From positions 1,043,177 to 1,107,176 of the forward strand of contig NZ_BMRF01000001.1 in NCBI RefSeq assembly GCF_014648495.1: a stretch of 64,000 nucleotides of DNA. Direction: 5' to 3'. Made by a program: the position numbers and the translations under genes. Below, in pieces: positions 1-8,221 of the stretch (position 1 is the first letter of the stretch; the number at the start of each line of letters is the position of its first letter). Below the pieces are notes generated by a model. That model did no database searches, was not told where the DNA came from, and saw only the letters and a list, made by a program, of their open reading frames with translations. The stretch comes from Actinomadura cremea (GTDB lineage: Bacteria; Actinomycetota; Actinomycetes; Streptosporangiales; Streptosporangiaceae).

Positions 1-2
1 AG

Positions 3-1205
3 CGCCACGCGCACCTCGCCCTGCTGGGCGGTGACCCGGCGGCCGCCGAGGAGGGCTTCGACGACGTCATCGCGCGCAGCGACGACCCCGACCTCACCTC
101 CCGCGCCCGCTGGGGCCGCGCCCGCGCCCTCGAGGAGCTCGGCCGCACCGACCTCGCCATCGGGCTGTTCGAGGAGCTGCGCGAGCAGGCCGAACGCGAC
201 ACCGGCCGCGCCAGCACGCTGCCCGCCGTCATCGCGCTGGCCCGCTGCTACCACACGGTCGGCGACCTCGGGCAGGCCATCGCGCTCGGCGAGCGCGCCA
301 TGGAGCGGCTGCGCGTCGTCGGGCTCTGCGTGGGGCGCGAGCACACCGAAGCGGGCCGCGTCCTCCTGCTGGCGTACGTGGACCGGTCCGACCCGGCGCG
401 CGCGCACGAGATCGGGCGCCGGCTCCTGTACCCGGACGGCGTGGACGAACCGACGAGCGTCCACTACCAGCGGGCCAGCCTGCGCGCCCTGGAGGACGGC
501 GCGATCGGTGACTCGCTGTACTTCGCCGACCAGGCCCTCGTGGCGCGCTCGGAGGGTGCTCCGCTCCGGGCCGACGCGCGCCTGTACCTCGCGGCGGCCA
601 AGGCGCTGCTCCGGGGCGTCGCGCCCTTCTCGACGGAGGACCCCTCGCTCGTCCCCGAGACCTTCGGACGGCCCCGCGCCGAGGGGTCGGCCGACGCCGC
701 CCGCGAAGCGCTCGGCCTGCTGGAGCGGACGTCCGCGCTGACCGGGGCCGAGGCCACCGAGTCCGCGATCGCCCGTGCGCGCGCGCTCGTCCTGGCCGGA
801 GAGCTCGACGAGGCCATCGCGGTGGTCGAGCAGTTCCTGGACACGGGTTTCGCCCTGCAGCCGCCTGCTCCCAGCATCCCGTCCCGGCCGCTCGCCCCGC
901 AGCCCGGACAGGACGTCGTGGCCCGCTCGCGGACGACCGTCCGGGCACGGCTCGTCCTCGCGCGCGCACGCGTCGCGCAGGGGGACCGGCAGGCCGCGCA
1001 GGTCGTGCTCCGGGCCGCGTCCGGGCAGCTGGCGACGCTCCCGGCCGGACGTCCGACGGCGCACCTGCTCCGCGAGATGGGCGAACTGTTCGAGCTCGTC
1101 CAGGACGGGGAGAGCGCGGCCACCGCGTACCGGCAGGCGCTCGAGGCCGCCGGCCTGCGCGCGGGACGGCCCCACGAGGCCAACCGCGACCTCGGCCGCG
1201 TCTGA
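3..1205 (+). CDS. TPR-repeat protein, 5'-truncated by the window edge
   Basis: The reading frame is open from base 3 to the stop at 1203-1205, giving about 400 codons with the N-terminus outside the window. The protein is Ala/Leu/Arg/Glu-rich and made of helix-turn-helix TPR-like units, for example around the residues reading ARCYHTVGDLGQAIALGERA and near the end SAATAYRQALEAAG. Such solenoids bind peptides or partners. In actinomycetes they are often the C-terminal half of XRE- or SARP-type regulators, but no DNA-binding domain is visible here because the 5' end is missing. An internal ATG at 300 opens a shorter frame, but the coding pattern continues upstream of it, so it is not the start. 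The next gene follows after 131 bp on the same strand. The repeat assignment is moderate; the function is unknown. Confidence 0.75.
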   Translation, partial: RHAHLALLGGDPAAAEEGFDDVIARSDDPDLTSRARWGRARALEELGRTDLAIGLFEELREQAERDTGRASTLPAVIALARCYHTVGDLGQAIALGERAMERLRVVGLCVGREHTEAGRVLLLAYVDRSDPARAHEIGRRLLYPDGVDEPTSVHYQRASLRALEDGAIGDSLYFADQALVARSEGAPLRADARLYLAAAKALLRGVAPFSTEDPSLVPETFGRPRAEGSADAAREALGLLERTSALTGAEATESAIARARALVLAGELDEAIAVVEQFLDTGFALQPPAPSIPSRPLAPQPGQDVVARSRTTVRARLVLARARVAQGDRQAAQVVLRAASGQLATLPAGRPTAHLLREMGELFELVQDGESAATAYRQALEAAGLRAGRPHEANRDLGRV

Positions 1206-1336
1206 CGCGGTCCGGGTCCGGCCCGAACACCGCGCCGCCGTCGAGGCGCGGAATAAATCCACGCGTCGAGTGGTCCTACCATGGAGACATGGGATGACCG
1301 GCTGACTGCTGCGGCCGGTGAGTGAAAGGGCCGCCG

Positions 1337-2026
1337 ATGACGCTGCGCACCACGCGCCGTTCCTCGCTCGTCGACCAGGTGATCGACCAACTGCGGGACG
1401 AGATCGCGAACGGCGTCTGGCCGGTCGGCGGGAAGATCCCGCCGGAGCCGGTGCTGTCGGAGACCCTCGGCGTCGGCCGCAACACCGTCCGCGAGGCCGT
1501 CCGCGCCCTCACCCACGCGGGCCTGCTCGACAGCCGGCAGGGCGACGGCACCTACGTGCGCGCCACCAGCGAGCTGTCCGGCGCCGTCCGGCGGCGCCTG
1601 GAGAAGGCCGAGCTCATCGAGATCCTCGAGGTCCGGCGCGGGCTGGAGGTCGAGGCCGCGCGGCTCGCCGCGACCCGCCGCACGGGCGCCGACACCGCCG
1701 CGATCGCCGCCGCGCTCGCCCGCCGGGACGCCGCCTGGGCCGCCGGAGAGCACGCCGCGTTCGTCGAGGCCGACCTCGCCTTCCACACCGCCGTCGTCGA
1801 GGCCACCCACAACCGCGTCCTCACCGACCTCTACCGCGATTTCAGCACCGCGCTGCGCGCGAGCATCGGCGCCGCGGGCGTCCTGCTGCGGCACGCGGAC
1901 GTCCCGCACGGTCTTATCGCCCGCGCCATCGAGGCCGGCGACGCCGAGGCCGCGACCCGCGCCACCCACGCCTGCCTCGACGAGATCCTCGCCTCCGCCG
2001 CCCAGGACGCCGGGGCCGCCACGTAG
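1337..2026 (+). CDS. FadR-subfamily GntR transcriptional regulator (FCD domain)
   Basis: A 229-residue protein. Residues about 8-75 form a GntR winged helix (LVDQVIDQLRDEIANGVW, then GVGRNTVREAVRALTHAGLL, then the wing SRQGDGTYV). Residues about 90-215 are an all-helical FCD ligand-binding domain of the metabolite- and often metal-binding kind. ATG 1337 is chosen over GTG 1322 because AAAGGG at 1325-1330 is well spaced for it. The MFS transporter gene starts 112 bp downstream on the same strand, so the regulator probably controls that transporter and responds to its substrate, which is inferred from position only. The family is confident; the ligand is unknown. Confidence 0.9.
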   Translation: MTLRTTRRSSLVDQVIDQLRDEIANGVWPVGGKIPPEPVLSETLGVGRNTVREAVRALTHAGLLDSRQGDGTYVRATSELSGAVRRRLEKAELIEILEVRRGLEVEAARLAATRRTGADTAAIAAALARRDAAWAAGEHAAFVEADLAFHTAVVEATHNRVLTDLYRDFSTALRASIGAAGVLLRHADVPHGLIARAIEAGDAEAATRATHACLDEILASAAQDAGAAT

Positions 2027-2138
2027 CGAGCCCCCTGCCCCTCCCCTGGAGGGCCGTCGCCCTGTCGCGCCCGATTCCTCCCCCCGATTCCAGTTCCCGT
2101 TCCGTAGAGCCGCGCCGCGAGCGCATGACGAAGGTGAA

Positions 2139-3413
2139 ATGAACGCGTCCCTGAAGCCCCCCGCCCTGACCACGTCCCGTGCCGCGGCCGTCTGGTCGCT
2201 GGCCGGTCTGGTGCTGCTCACCCTCAACCTGCGCGCCGCGATCACCGGGATCTCCCCGGTGCTCGGCGAACTGCGCGACGCGTTCGGGCTCTCCGGCGTC
2301 GGTGTGAGCGTGCTCACCACCCTCCCGGTGCTGTGCCTCGGCGCCTTCGCGTCGCTCGCGCCCGTCGTCGCCCGCCGGCTCGGCACCGAGGTCGCCATCG
2401 CCGGCTCCCTCGTCCTGATCACCGCCGGGATCCTGCTGCGCGTCGTCGCGTACGCGCCCGCGCTCTACCTTGGAACGGTCCTGGCGGGCGCGGGCATCGC
2501 GATGGGCAACGTCCTCGTGCCCGCGGTGATCAAGCGGGCGTTCCCGCGCCGCGTCGGCTCCCTGACCGGCGTCGCGATGATGCTGATGGCCGCGAGCGGC
2601 GCCATCGCCGCCGGTCTCGCGGTGCCGCTCGACCACGCGGGCGGCTGGCGGCTGGCCCTCGCCGTCTGGGCCGTCCCGTCCCTGGTCGCCGCCCTGGTCT
2701 GGGGCCCGCTCGCGATCCGCGGGCGGCGCACCGCCGAGCCCCCGGACGCCCCCGGCGCCGCCCGCCGGCCGGCCGGTTCGCTGCTGCGCTCGCCCCTCGC
2801 CTGGTCCGTCGCGGCGTTCATGGGCCTGGCCTCGCTGATGTTCTACGTGCTGATGTCCTGGCTGCCGGAGATCATGCGGGACGCCGGGTACGCGCCCGCC
2901 ACGGCCGGGATGATGGTCTCGGTCATGATGATCGTCGGCATCCCGCTGGGCTTCGTCGTCCCGGTGTTCGCCGCCCGGCTCCGCGACCAGCGCGTCGTCG
3001 TCGCCGCGATCGGCGCCGTGATGATCGTCGGCCTCGGCGGCATGCTCGTCGCGCCGTCCGCCGGCTGGGTGTGGACGGTCACGCTCGGCATCGGCGTCGG
3101 CAGCGCCTTCCCGCTCGCCTACACGCTGCTGAGCCTGCGGTCGCCGAGCCCGTCCATCGCCGCGCGCCTGTCCGGGATGGCGCAGACCGGCGGCTACCTC
3201 CTCGCGGGCTTCGGGCCGCTCGCCGCCGGCGTCCTGCACAGCGCGACGGGCGGGTGGAACGTCTCCCTCGGCCTCCTGCTCGTCCTGATCGTGCCCGAGA
3301 TCGCGTTCGGCCTCTTCGCCGCCCGCCCGAGCCACATCCGGCTCGGCGGCGACGCCGGGCCCCTCGTCGAGGCCAAGGAGATCACCGTCCCCGAGCCGGC
3401 CCGCACCCGCTGA
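2139..3413 (+). CDS. CynX/NimT-family MFS transporter
   Basis: A 424-residue integral membrane protein with about 12 hydrophobic helices in two six-helix halves separated by a charged loop near residues 190-215. The N-terminal helix carries LLTLNLRAAITGISPVLGEL, typical of the CynX/NimT (cyanate/2-nitroimidazole-like) branch of the major facilitator superfamily. Members export or import small organic anions and drugs; the substrate cannot be read from sequence. It lies just downstream of a FadR-type regulator on the same strand. ATG 2139 is preceded by GAAGGTGAA, an acceptable ribosome-binding site. The C-terminal tail is short and charged, in the cytoplasm. Confidence 0.88.
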   Translation: MNASLKPPALTTSRAAAVWSLAGLVLLTLNLRAAITGISPVLGELRDAFGLSGVGVSVLTTLPVLCLGAFASLAPVVARRLGTEVAIAGSLVLITAGILLRVVAYAPALYLGTVLAGAGIAMGNVLVPAVIKRAFPRRVGSLTGVAMMLMAASGAIAAGLAVPLDHAGGWRLALAVWAVPSLVAALVWGPLAIRGRRTAEPPDAPGAARRPAGSLLRSPLAWSVAAFMGLASLMFYVLMSWLPEIMRDAGYAPATAGMMVSVMMIVGIPLGFVVPVFAARLRDQRVVVAAIGAVMIVGLGGMLVAPSAGWVWTVTLGIGVGSAFPLAYTLLSLRSPSPSIAARLSGMAQTGGYLLAGFGPLAAGVLHSATGGWNVSLGLLLVLIVPEIAFGLFAARPSHIRLGGDAGPLVEAKEITVPEPARTR

Positions 3414-3429
3414 CGGCCGGTTCCGGAGG

Positions 3430-3741
3430 TCAGCCGCGCACGTCCACCGCGTCCAGGTCGAGGACGCGGGCGTGCAGGACGGTCCGTTGCTGGAGGGCGG
3501 CGCGCAGCGCGCGGTGCAGGCCGTCCTCCAGGTACATCTCGCCGCGCCACTGGACGACATGGGGGAACAGGTCGCCGTAGAAGGTCGAGTCCTTGGCGAG
3601 GAGCGACTGCAGGTCGAGCTCCCGCTTGGTGCTGACGAGCTGGTCGAGGCGGACCTGGCGAGGCGGGATCTTGGCCCAGTCCCGGGACGAGAGCCCGTGG
3701 TCCGGATAGGGCCTTCCCACACCCACCGCCTTGAAGATCAC
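3430..3741 (-). CDS. Small conserved actinobacterial protein, ParB/VapB-like label uncertain
   Basis: A 103-residue protein with conserved blocks RPYPDHGLS, IPPRQVRLDQLVSTKREL and LYLEDGLHRALRAALQQ. Its pattern (an Arg-rich strand, a 'required parameter' loop, then GLHRALRA) resembles the small ParB-N-like fold in which a conserved residue after D-G-x-H contacts nucleotide. From memory, homologues are widespread in streptomycetes and often auto-named VapB-family antitoxin, but no toxin partner is next to it. It is convergent with the MFS gene (16 bp between stops). The coding call is strong; the role is unknown. Confidence 0.75.
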   Translation of the reverse strand: MIFKAVGVGRPYPDHGLSSRDWAKIPPRQVRLDQLVSTKRELDLQSLLAKDSTFYGDLFPHVVQWRGEMYLEDGLHRALRAALQQRTVLHARVLDLDAVDVRG

Positions 3742-3871
3742 CCCACGAGTCTACGGCGTCCGGCGCGGTCGCAGAAGGAAACGCAACTACCCGAGTCACC
3801 GTTTCCACGTTCCGTGTAAACCAGTTACATCGCAGGTCAGCCCTTATGTCACTATCTTCCGTGCGGGCCGG

Positions 3872-4627
3872 TCAGCGCAGCTTGATCGCGCCGCCGTCGG
3901 CCATGACCGTCTGGCCGGTCATGTACCGCGCATCGTCGCCCGCGAGGAACGCGACGATGGGCGCGACGTCCTGCCGGGGGTCGCCGAAACGGCCCAGCGG
4001 CACCTTCGCGGCCGACTGCGCGTACTGCTCGGGGTGCGCCTGCGCCCACTGCGCGACCCCCGCGGTCTTCGCCATCGGGCAGACGACGTTGACGCGGATG
4101 TCGTGCGCCGCCCACTCGTTCGCGACGACCCTGCTGAGGCCCCGGATCGCCTCCTTCGCCGCGGCGTAGGACGCCTGGTTCGGCTGACCGTCGAGCCCCG
4201 CGCCGGACCCGAAGTTGACGACCGACGCACCGCCGGCCCTCTTCAGTTCGGCGAACGCGGCGAGCATGAAGTTCCGCGTCGCGTACAGGCCGCTGTCCAT
4301 CGCCAGCCGCCAGTCGTCGTCCGTCTGCTCCGCGAACGGGCGCTGGCGCGAGACGCTCGCGTTGTTGACCAGGGTGTCGAGCCGCCCGAACCGCTCCACG
4401 GCCGCCGCGACCGCCGCGTCCGCGACGGCCCGGTCGGAGACGTCCCCGTGCAGGAAGGCCACCGCGCCGCCGGACTCGCGGGCGAGCGCCTCCCCGGCGT
4501 CCCGCTGCAGGTCCACCACGACGACCCGGGCGCCGCGCTCGACGAACAGCCGGGTGATCGCCTCCCCGATGCCCGACGCGCCCCCGGTGACGATGGCCGC
4601 CTTGCCTTCCAGACTTCCGTTCCCCAC
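3872..4627 (-). CDS. Short-chain dehydrogenase/reductase (SDR)
   Basis: A 251-residue classical SDR. The cofactor motif TGGASGIG lies at residues 14-21. An acidic residue after the second strand (VVVDLQRD) suggests NAD(H) preference. NNAS follows mid-protein, the catalytic Ser lies in NFGSGAG and the Tyr-Lys pair in YAAAKEA, and the C-terminal MTGQTVMADGG is the usual end of the family. It oxidises an alcohol or reduces a ketone on a small molecule in the cytosol; the substrate is not predictable. It is monocistronic, with 174 bp of intergenic DNA between it and the kinase remnants upstream on the same strand. Confidence 0.92.
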   Translation of the reverse strand: MGNGSLEGKAAIVTGGASGIGEAITRLFVERGARVVVVDLQRDAGEALARESGGAVAFLHGDVSDRAVADAAVAAAVERFGRLDTLVNNASVSRQRPFAEQTDDDWRLAMDSGLYATRNFMLAAFAELKRAGGASVVNFGSGAGLDGQPNQASYAAAKEAIRGLSRVVANEWAAHDIRVNVVCPMAKTAGVAQWAQAHPEQYAQSAAKVPLGRFGDPRQDVAPIVAFLAGDDARYMTGQTVMADGGAIKLR

Positions 4628-4801
4628 GCCGTCCGCCCCCTCGCTCGCCGCCTGCCGTCACGTCGGCCGCCGATCGGTGCCGCCGACGCCCGCTCACGCT
4701 AGGCAGGAGCGGGCCGGGGCGGCCGCGCCGGTACCACTGATCGGTACCGTCGTCCGTCCCCGGCATGCCCCCGTCCCCGTCCCGTCACGGAAATCCGGCG
4801 A

Positions 4802-5290
4802 TCAGTCCGGTGTGCGGGACTCGCGCGGCGGCGCCGCCGCGATCGCCGCCCTGGCGATCTCCGCGGCCTCCGTCCGGCAGGCCGGGCGGGTCCGGTCCCC
4901 GCCGAGCTTCACGTCCACGACGAGGTTCCCGCCGCGGACGGACAGGACGCAGGTCCACCCGCCGAGGGAAGAGGGAACGGGAGCGGTCTCCCAGAACGCG
5001 GCGTCGCCGAACCCGAGACCGCTCTCCGGTGCCCCGTCCGCCGCGCGCTCGGCGAACTGCGACCGCCGGCCCGCCGTCCCCGACACCCTCCGGGACGCCT
5101 CCACCTCCCGCCGGAACCGCTCGCGGAACCCGCCGTCGGCGGCGAACCGCGCGTGCACCTGCTTGACGGCGAGCAGGCGCCCGTCGGGCGACGACGCGAG
5201 CAGCACCCGTCCCATGCCGCCCCGGCCCAGCTCCGCGACCGCCAGGTACGGCCCGATCTCGCGGCGCGCCACCGCGTCGAGCGGCCTCAC
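4802..5290 (-). pseudogene. Ser/Thr protein kinase gene reduced to the N-lobe start plus the C-terminal tail
   Basis: A 162-codon frame begins like an actinobacterial PknB-type kinase: IGPYLAVAELGRGGMGRV is the glycine-rich loop and LLAVKQVHARFA the Lys-containing strand. The kinase sequence stops after about 65 residues (REVEASRRVSGT). What follows is a Ser/Gly/Asp-rich segment (SGLGFGDAAFWET, then VRGGNLVVDVKLGG) that looks like the extracytoplasmic C-terminal domain of such kinases. The catalytic loop, DFG and transmembrane segment are all missing, so an in-frame internal deletion is inferred. The GTG start overlaps the stop of the upstream remnant by GTGA (5287-5290), a relic of operon organisation. 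It cannot be an active kinase. Confidence 0.65.
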
Positions 5291-6043
5291 CGTCCCCTCG
5301 CCGTCGCGGCCATGCCGCCCTCGGCGAGCGTCCCGACGACGGGCTCGCAGCCACCGCGGGGATGGGCGGGGCCCTCGATCTGGACGAACAGCACGAGGTT
5401 GACGTCCCGCGCGTGCAGGATGCAGCCCGAGCCGGAACCCCTCGGCGCCTTCCACAAGCCCTCCACCGCGAACCCGAGAGCGAAGTCGCGCCCGGTGTGC
5501 TGGGGCCAGTAGAAGCCCTCGAGGAACGTTTTCGCCTCCTCGGCGCCGGTGCGGGATCCGTCCTCGGTGCGGAAGAGGCGCCACATCATGTTGATCTCGT
5601 CGCCGGACCGGTCGCGCCAGCCGCACATGGTCTCGGTGTAGGGCGTGCCGACCTCGTCCACCGCGCGTAGGGGCCGTATCCGGTGGGTGCCCGGAAGCCG
5701 TCCGGAGTCTTCACCTTCGCGGCGGCCTTCCCGCACGTCGGCGGCTTCGCCGTGTACCTGTCGTCGACCTGCGACAACGGCGTATCGCCCGGTGTGGGCG
5801 CGGGCCCCTTGACCGGGAGCCGCTCGCCGGACGCGGCGGACGACGGCCCCGGCGACGTCGCCGCGGAGCCCGCGGTGCCGTCCCCGCCCTCCCGGCCGCC
5901 CCGCCGTCCCGCAGGAGGGTCACGCCGAGTGCGGTGCCGCCGAGCAGGACGACGCCGGCCAGCGCCACACCGGCGATCAGGGGCCCGCGCCGCCGGCGGC
6001 GCCGCCGCGGCTCGGTCGGCGCCGCGGTCGCGACCTTGAGCAG
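5287..6043 (-). pseudogene. C-terminal remnant of a second Ser/Thr kinase (TM plus sensor domain), frameshifted
   Basis: Three segments in different frames join into one plausible product. The first is a juxtamembrane Arg cluster and a transmembrane helix (ALAGVVLLGGTALGVTLL, around 5900-5965). The second is a Pro/Ser-rich linker with a sensor start (LSQVDDRYTAKPPTCGKA, around 5690-5800). The third is the rest of a secreted domain (DEINMMWRLFR ... GRDFALGFAVEGLW, 5290-5670). Shifts are inferred near 5890 and 5670. Upstream of 6043 the frame meets a stop and no kinase catalytic domain is present, so the 5' two-thirds are lost. With the downstream remnant this was a tandem pair of receptor kinases. 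Confidence 0.6.
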
Positions 6044-6229
6044 CCATATAGACGTAGTTGTCTCTTAGTCGGCTCGGCGGGCTGTGCGCGCATGCGCGCG
6101 GCCGGCGTTCATGGACAGTTCACGTGCGATCCCGCCTGCTCGACCGGGGGCGAGGCGATCGCCGAGGCTGGGCCGGGATCGCCGGAGCGTTGAGTCCGCG
6201 CGGCCGTCGTCTTCCGGGCCGGGGCGGGC
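6044..6229. other. Non-coding flank left of the integrated element
   Basis: About 190 bp of GC-rich DNA between the kinase remnant and the 13-bp repeats. No supported gene is seen. It is the region where the kinase catalytic domain would have been, so it may be a deletion scar. Confidence 0.5.
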
Positions 6230-6268
6230 GGGTCCAGGACGCGGGTCCAGGACGCGGGTCCAGGACGC
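6230..6268. repeat. Three perfect 13-bp tandem repeats
   Basis: The unit GGGTCCAGGACGC occurs three times head to tail at 6230, 6243 and 6256. It sits just before the terminator hairpin that faces the duplicated tRNA end. No function is assigned. Confidence 0.85.
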
Positions 6269-6271
6269 GCG

Positions 6272-6301
6272 AAGGGCGGCACCCGGATGGGTGCCGCCCT
6301 T
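6272..6301. terminator. Terminator-like hairpin outside the left attachment site
   Basis: A perfect 13-bp stem (AAGGGCGGCACCC at 6272-6284, complement at 6289-6301) with loop GGAT. A related hairpin lies at the same side of the intact tRNA gene (13856-13884), which fits a tRNA terminator carried both by the chromosome and by the element. Confidence 0.8.
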
Positions 6302-6325
6302 GACGTCGTGCGCCCCGTGGGGCGA

Positions 6326-6380
6326 GCGGAGGATGCGAGATTCGAACTCGCGAGCGCTTGCACGCAACACGCTTTCCAAG
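6326..6380 (-). repeat. attL: duplicated 3' half of tRNA-Ser(GGA)
   Basis: This copy matches 13908-13962 exactly over 55 bp, from the discriminator base through the T arm and variable arm into the anticodon loop. It then diverges at 6381. Here it is followed outward by CTC rather than CCA, so it is only the scar of integration and not a gene. Confidence 0.92.
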
Positions 6381-6520
6381 TCTGAAGACCTCTGTACGTC
6401 CATGATCGCCGGAGTACGCCGCACTCGCTCAAGCCGAGGTCAACCCCGTACCGAACCAACCGCCGTCCGTGACCAGAACGACCATGAACGGGCCCGAACG
6501 AACCCCGGAAGGCGAGCAAC

Positions 6521-6540
6521 TGAGACTAGAAGTGAGACTG
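6521..6540. other. Candidate integrase arm-type sites, left end
   Basis: GAGACT occurs at 6522-6527 and 6534-6539, exactly 12 bp apart. The same hexamer pair with the same spacing recurs at 13829-13846 near the other end of the element. Paired direct repeats flanking the core are typical of tyrosine-integrase arm sites; the assignment is an inference. Confidence 0.4.
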
Positions 6541-6635
6541 ATCGCCGCCCGCTCCCGGCCGGGCCCTGTGCGGTTGCTTCCTCAGCCCGTTGGCCGCTTC
6601 GCGCCCCTGAGCAGAGGTATCACACGGTGCACTAG

Positions 6636-7724
6636 CGCTACCGCTCGGATGATCACAGCCTGCGAGGGGACAATGCCCTGATCGCTGCCATGCCGGGCAT
6701 GGGCAAAACGTTCGCCCTCCGCATCCTCGCCCTGGCGGCCGCCCTGGACTCCCTCGCCGAACTCCGCACCTTCGAACTCAAGGGTTCCGGCGACCTGTCC
6801 GCCCTAGAGAAGGTGGCTCACCACTACGGATCCGGACAGGATGACGAGACGATCGCCGCGTGCCTCGCCTCGCTCCGCGAGGTCCGCAAGGAGCTGGAGC
6901 GGCGCGCACAGACGCTCCGGAAGCTGCCGAAGGACGTGTGTCCGGAGAACAAGGTCACGCCCCAACTCGCCGCGAAGAAGTCGCTCGGCCTCCGGCCCCT
7001 GGTGTTCATCGTCGACGAGTGTCAGAACCTCTTTGCCCACCCGACCTACGGCGCTGAGGCAGCCGAACTCTGTACCGCGATCATCAAGCTCGGCCGCGCG
7101 TTCGGCGTGATCCTGCTCCTGGCCACGCAGCGCCCCGACAAGGACTCTCTTCCGACCGGCGTCTCTGCGAACGTGGGGATCCGGTTCTGTCTGCGGGTCA
7201 TGGGACAGGTCGAGAACGACATGGTTCTCGGCACCTCGGCGTACCGCAACGGGCTCCGCGCCACGACGTTCGGGCTCCGAGACAAGGGCATCGGGTACCT
7301 GGTCGGAGACGCTGACGACCCGCAGATCGGGCGCTCGTACTACATCGACAACCTGACGGCCGACCGTATCTGCGAGCGTGCCCGGGCCCAGCGGAAGGCC
7401 GCCGGCACCCTGACCGGTTACGCGGCCGGAGAGGACTCCGCGACCGTCGATGCTGGAATCTCGCTCGTCGACGACGTGGCCGCAGTGATCGGCTCCGACG
7501 AGGACAAGATCTGGTCGGAGACCGTCGTCAAGCGCCTCGCCGAACTCCGCCCCGGCCTCTACGCCGGATGGACGCCTGGGCAACTGGCCGACGCCCTCAA
7601 GCCCTACGGGGTCGCCACCCGGCAAGTCTGGGGGCAGGACGAGGACGGCAAGGGGGCGAACCGGCGCGGCATCGTCCGCGACGACGTCCAGGAGGCCGCC
7701 CGGAAGGCGACCAGCACGCCCTAA
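6636..7724 (+). pseudogene. TraB/TraSA FtsK-like DNA translocase, N-terminus deleted
   Basis: The frame is open from just after a stop at 6633-6635. It begins inside an FtsK/SpoIIIE-type motor: DNALIAAMPGMGKTFALRIL contains the Walker A motif (A-x4-GKT), LVFIVDECQNLF the Walker B motif, and LLLATQRPDKDSLPTG the sensor region. A C-terminal winged-helix-like region follows (ETVVKRLAEL ... LADALKPYGV). Full TraB/TraSA proteins have roughly 250-350 more residues at the N-terminus with membrane helices. These and a credible start are missing; the ATG at 6690 lies within the P-loop region. The family moves double-stranded plasmid DNA between mycelia as a membrane-anchored hexamer. An internal deletion between attL and the P-loop is the simplest explanation. 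An intact replication gene follows downstream. Confidence 0.8.
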
Positions 7725-7740
7725 CCGACGCCGCAGGCGC

Positions 7741-7788
7741 CGCTAGGTCTAGCGCCCCCACCCGCTAGACCTAGCGGCCCCGCTAGCG
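7741..7788. repeat. CTAGCG-rich inverted repeats after the translocase gene
   Basis: CGCTAGGTCTAGCG at 7741-7754 and its exact complement at 7763-7776 form an inverted repeat with an 8-bp spacer. The palindrome CGCTAGCG follows at 7781-7788. Further CTAGCG copies occur at 7822-7827, 7891-7896 and 8129-8134. In known conjugative actinomycete plasmids, TraB recognises short repeats (clt/TRS) at the 3' end of its own gene, so this is a candidate transfer locus. An operator or terminator is also possible. Confidence 0.5.
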
Positions 7789-7868
7789 GCCAATCTTCCC
7801 TCTGACCAGCGAACAAGCGTTCTAGCGCCCTGGCTACAGCTATGCCCGAAACACCCTCAGGAGGCCCC

Positions 7869-8132
7869 GTGACCCCCATCATCGTCGCCGCTAGCGACAG
7901 CGGAGCGGACGCCGGATCGTTCGTCCTCCTCGCCCTCGTCGCCTACGTCGTTCACTGCCTCGTCTGGCCGTTCCGAGCTTGCCGGAAGTGCGGGGGCGCC
8001 GGTCGCTTCCGCTCGCCGTCCGGCCGCGCGTGGCGCTGCTGCGACAAGTGCGGCGGACGCGCCGCTCAGGTCCGTCTCGGACGCCGCCTCTGGACGTACC
8101 TGGCGAACACGCGGAATCGCAGCAAGCACTAG
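7869..8132 (+). CDS. Small membrane protein with two CxxC motifs
   Basis: An 87-residue protein with one hydrophobic helix near residues 19-38 (SFVLLALVAYVVHCLVWPF). A cytoplasmic-type zinc-ribbon-like part follows: CRKCGGAGRF, then CCDKCGG. The CxxCGG spacing resembles DnaJ-type zinc clusters. GTG 7869 is chosen because AGGAGG at 7859-7864 precedes it. It lies between the translocase and the replication gene of the element, where AICEs carry small Spd-like spread proteins. A role in intramycelial spread is only an inference from position. Confidence 0.7.
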   Translation: MTPIIVAASDSGADAGSFVLLALVAYVVHCLVWPFRACRKCGGAGRFRSPSGRAWRCCDKCGGRAAQVRLGRRLWTYLANTRNRSKH

Positions 8133-8221
8133 CGACAGAGCGGCCCCGGTGCCACAGCCACCAAGCACGAGCACCGAGGCCGCGCCCCTACCGATCACTA
8201 ACCGACGGAGGCCCTTTCATC

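Noticed and set aside
464-2422. Very long minus-strand open frame over the TPR and GntR genes
   Set aside because: It is an Arg/Gly/Ala-rich shadow frame of high-GC coding DNA opposite two clear genes.
6326-6380. Possible second tRNA-Ser gene
   Set aside because: Only the 3' half is present, without 5' acceptor and D arm; it is an attachment-site scar.
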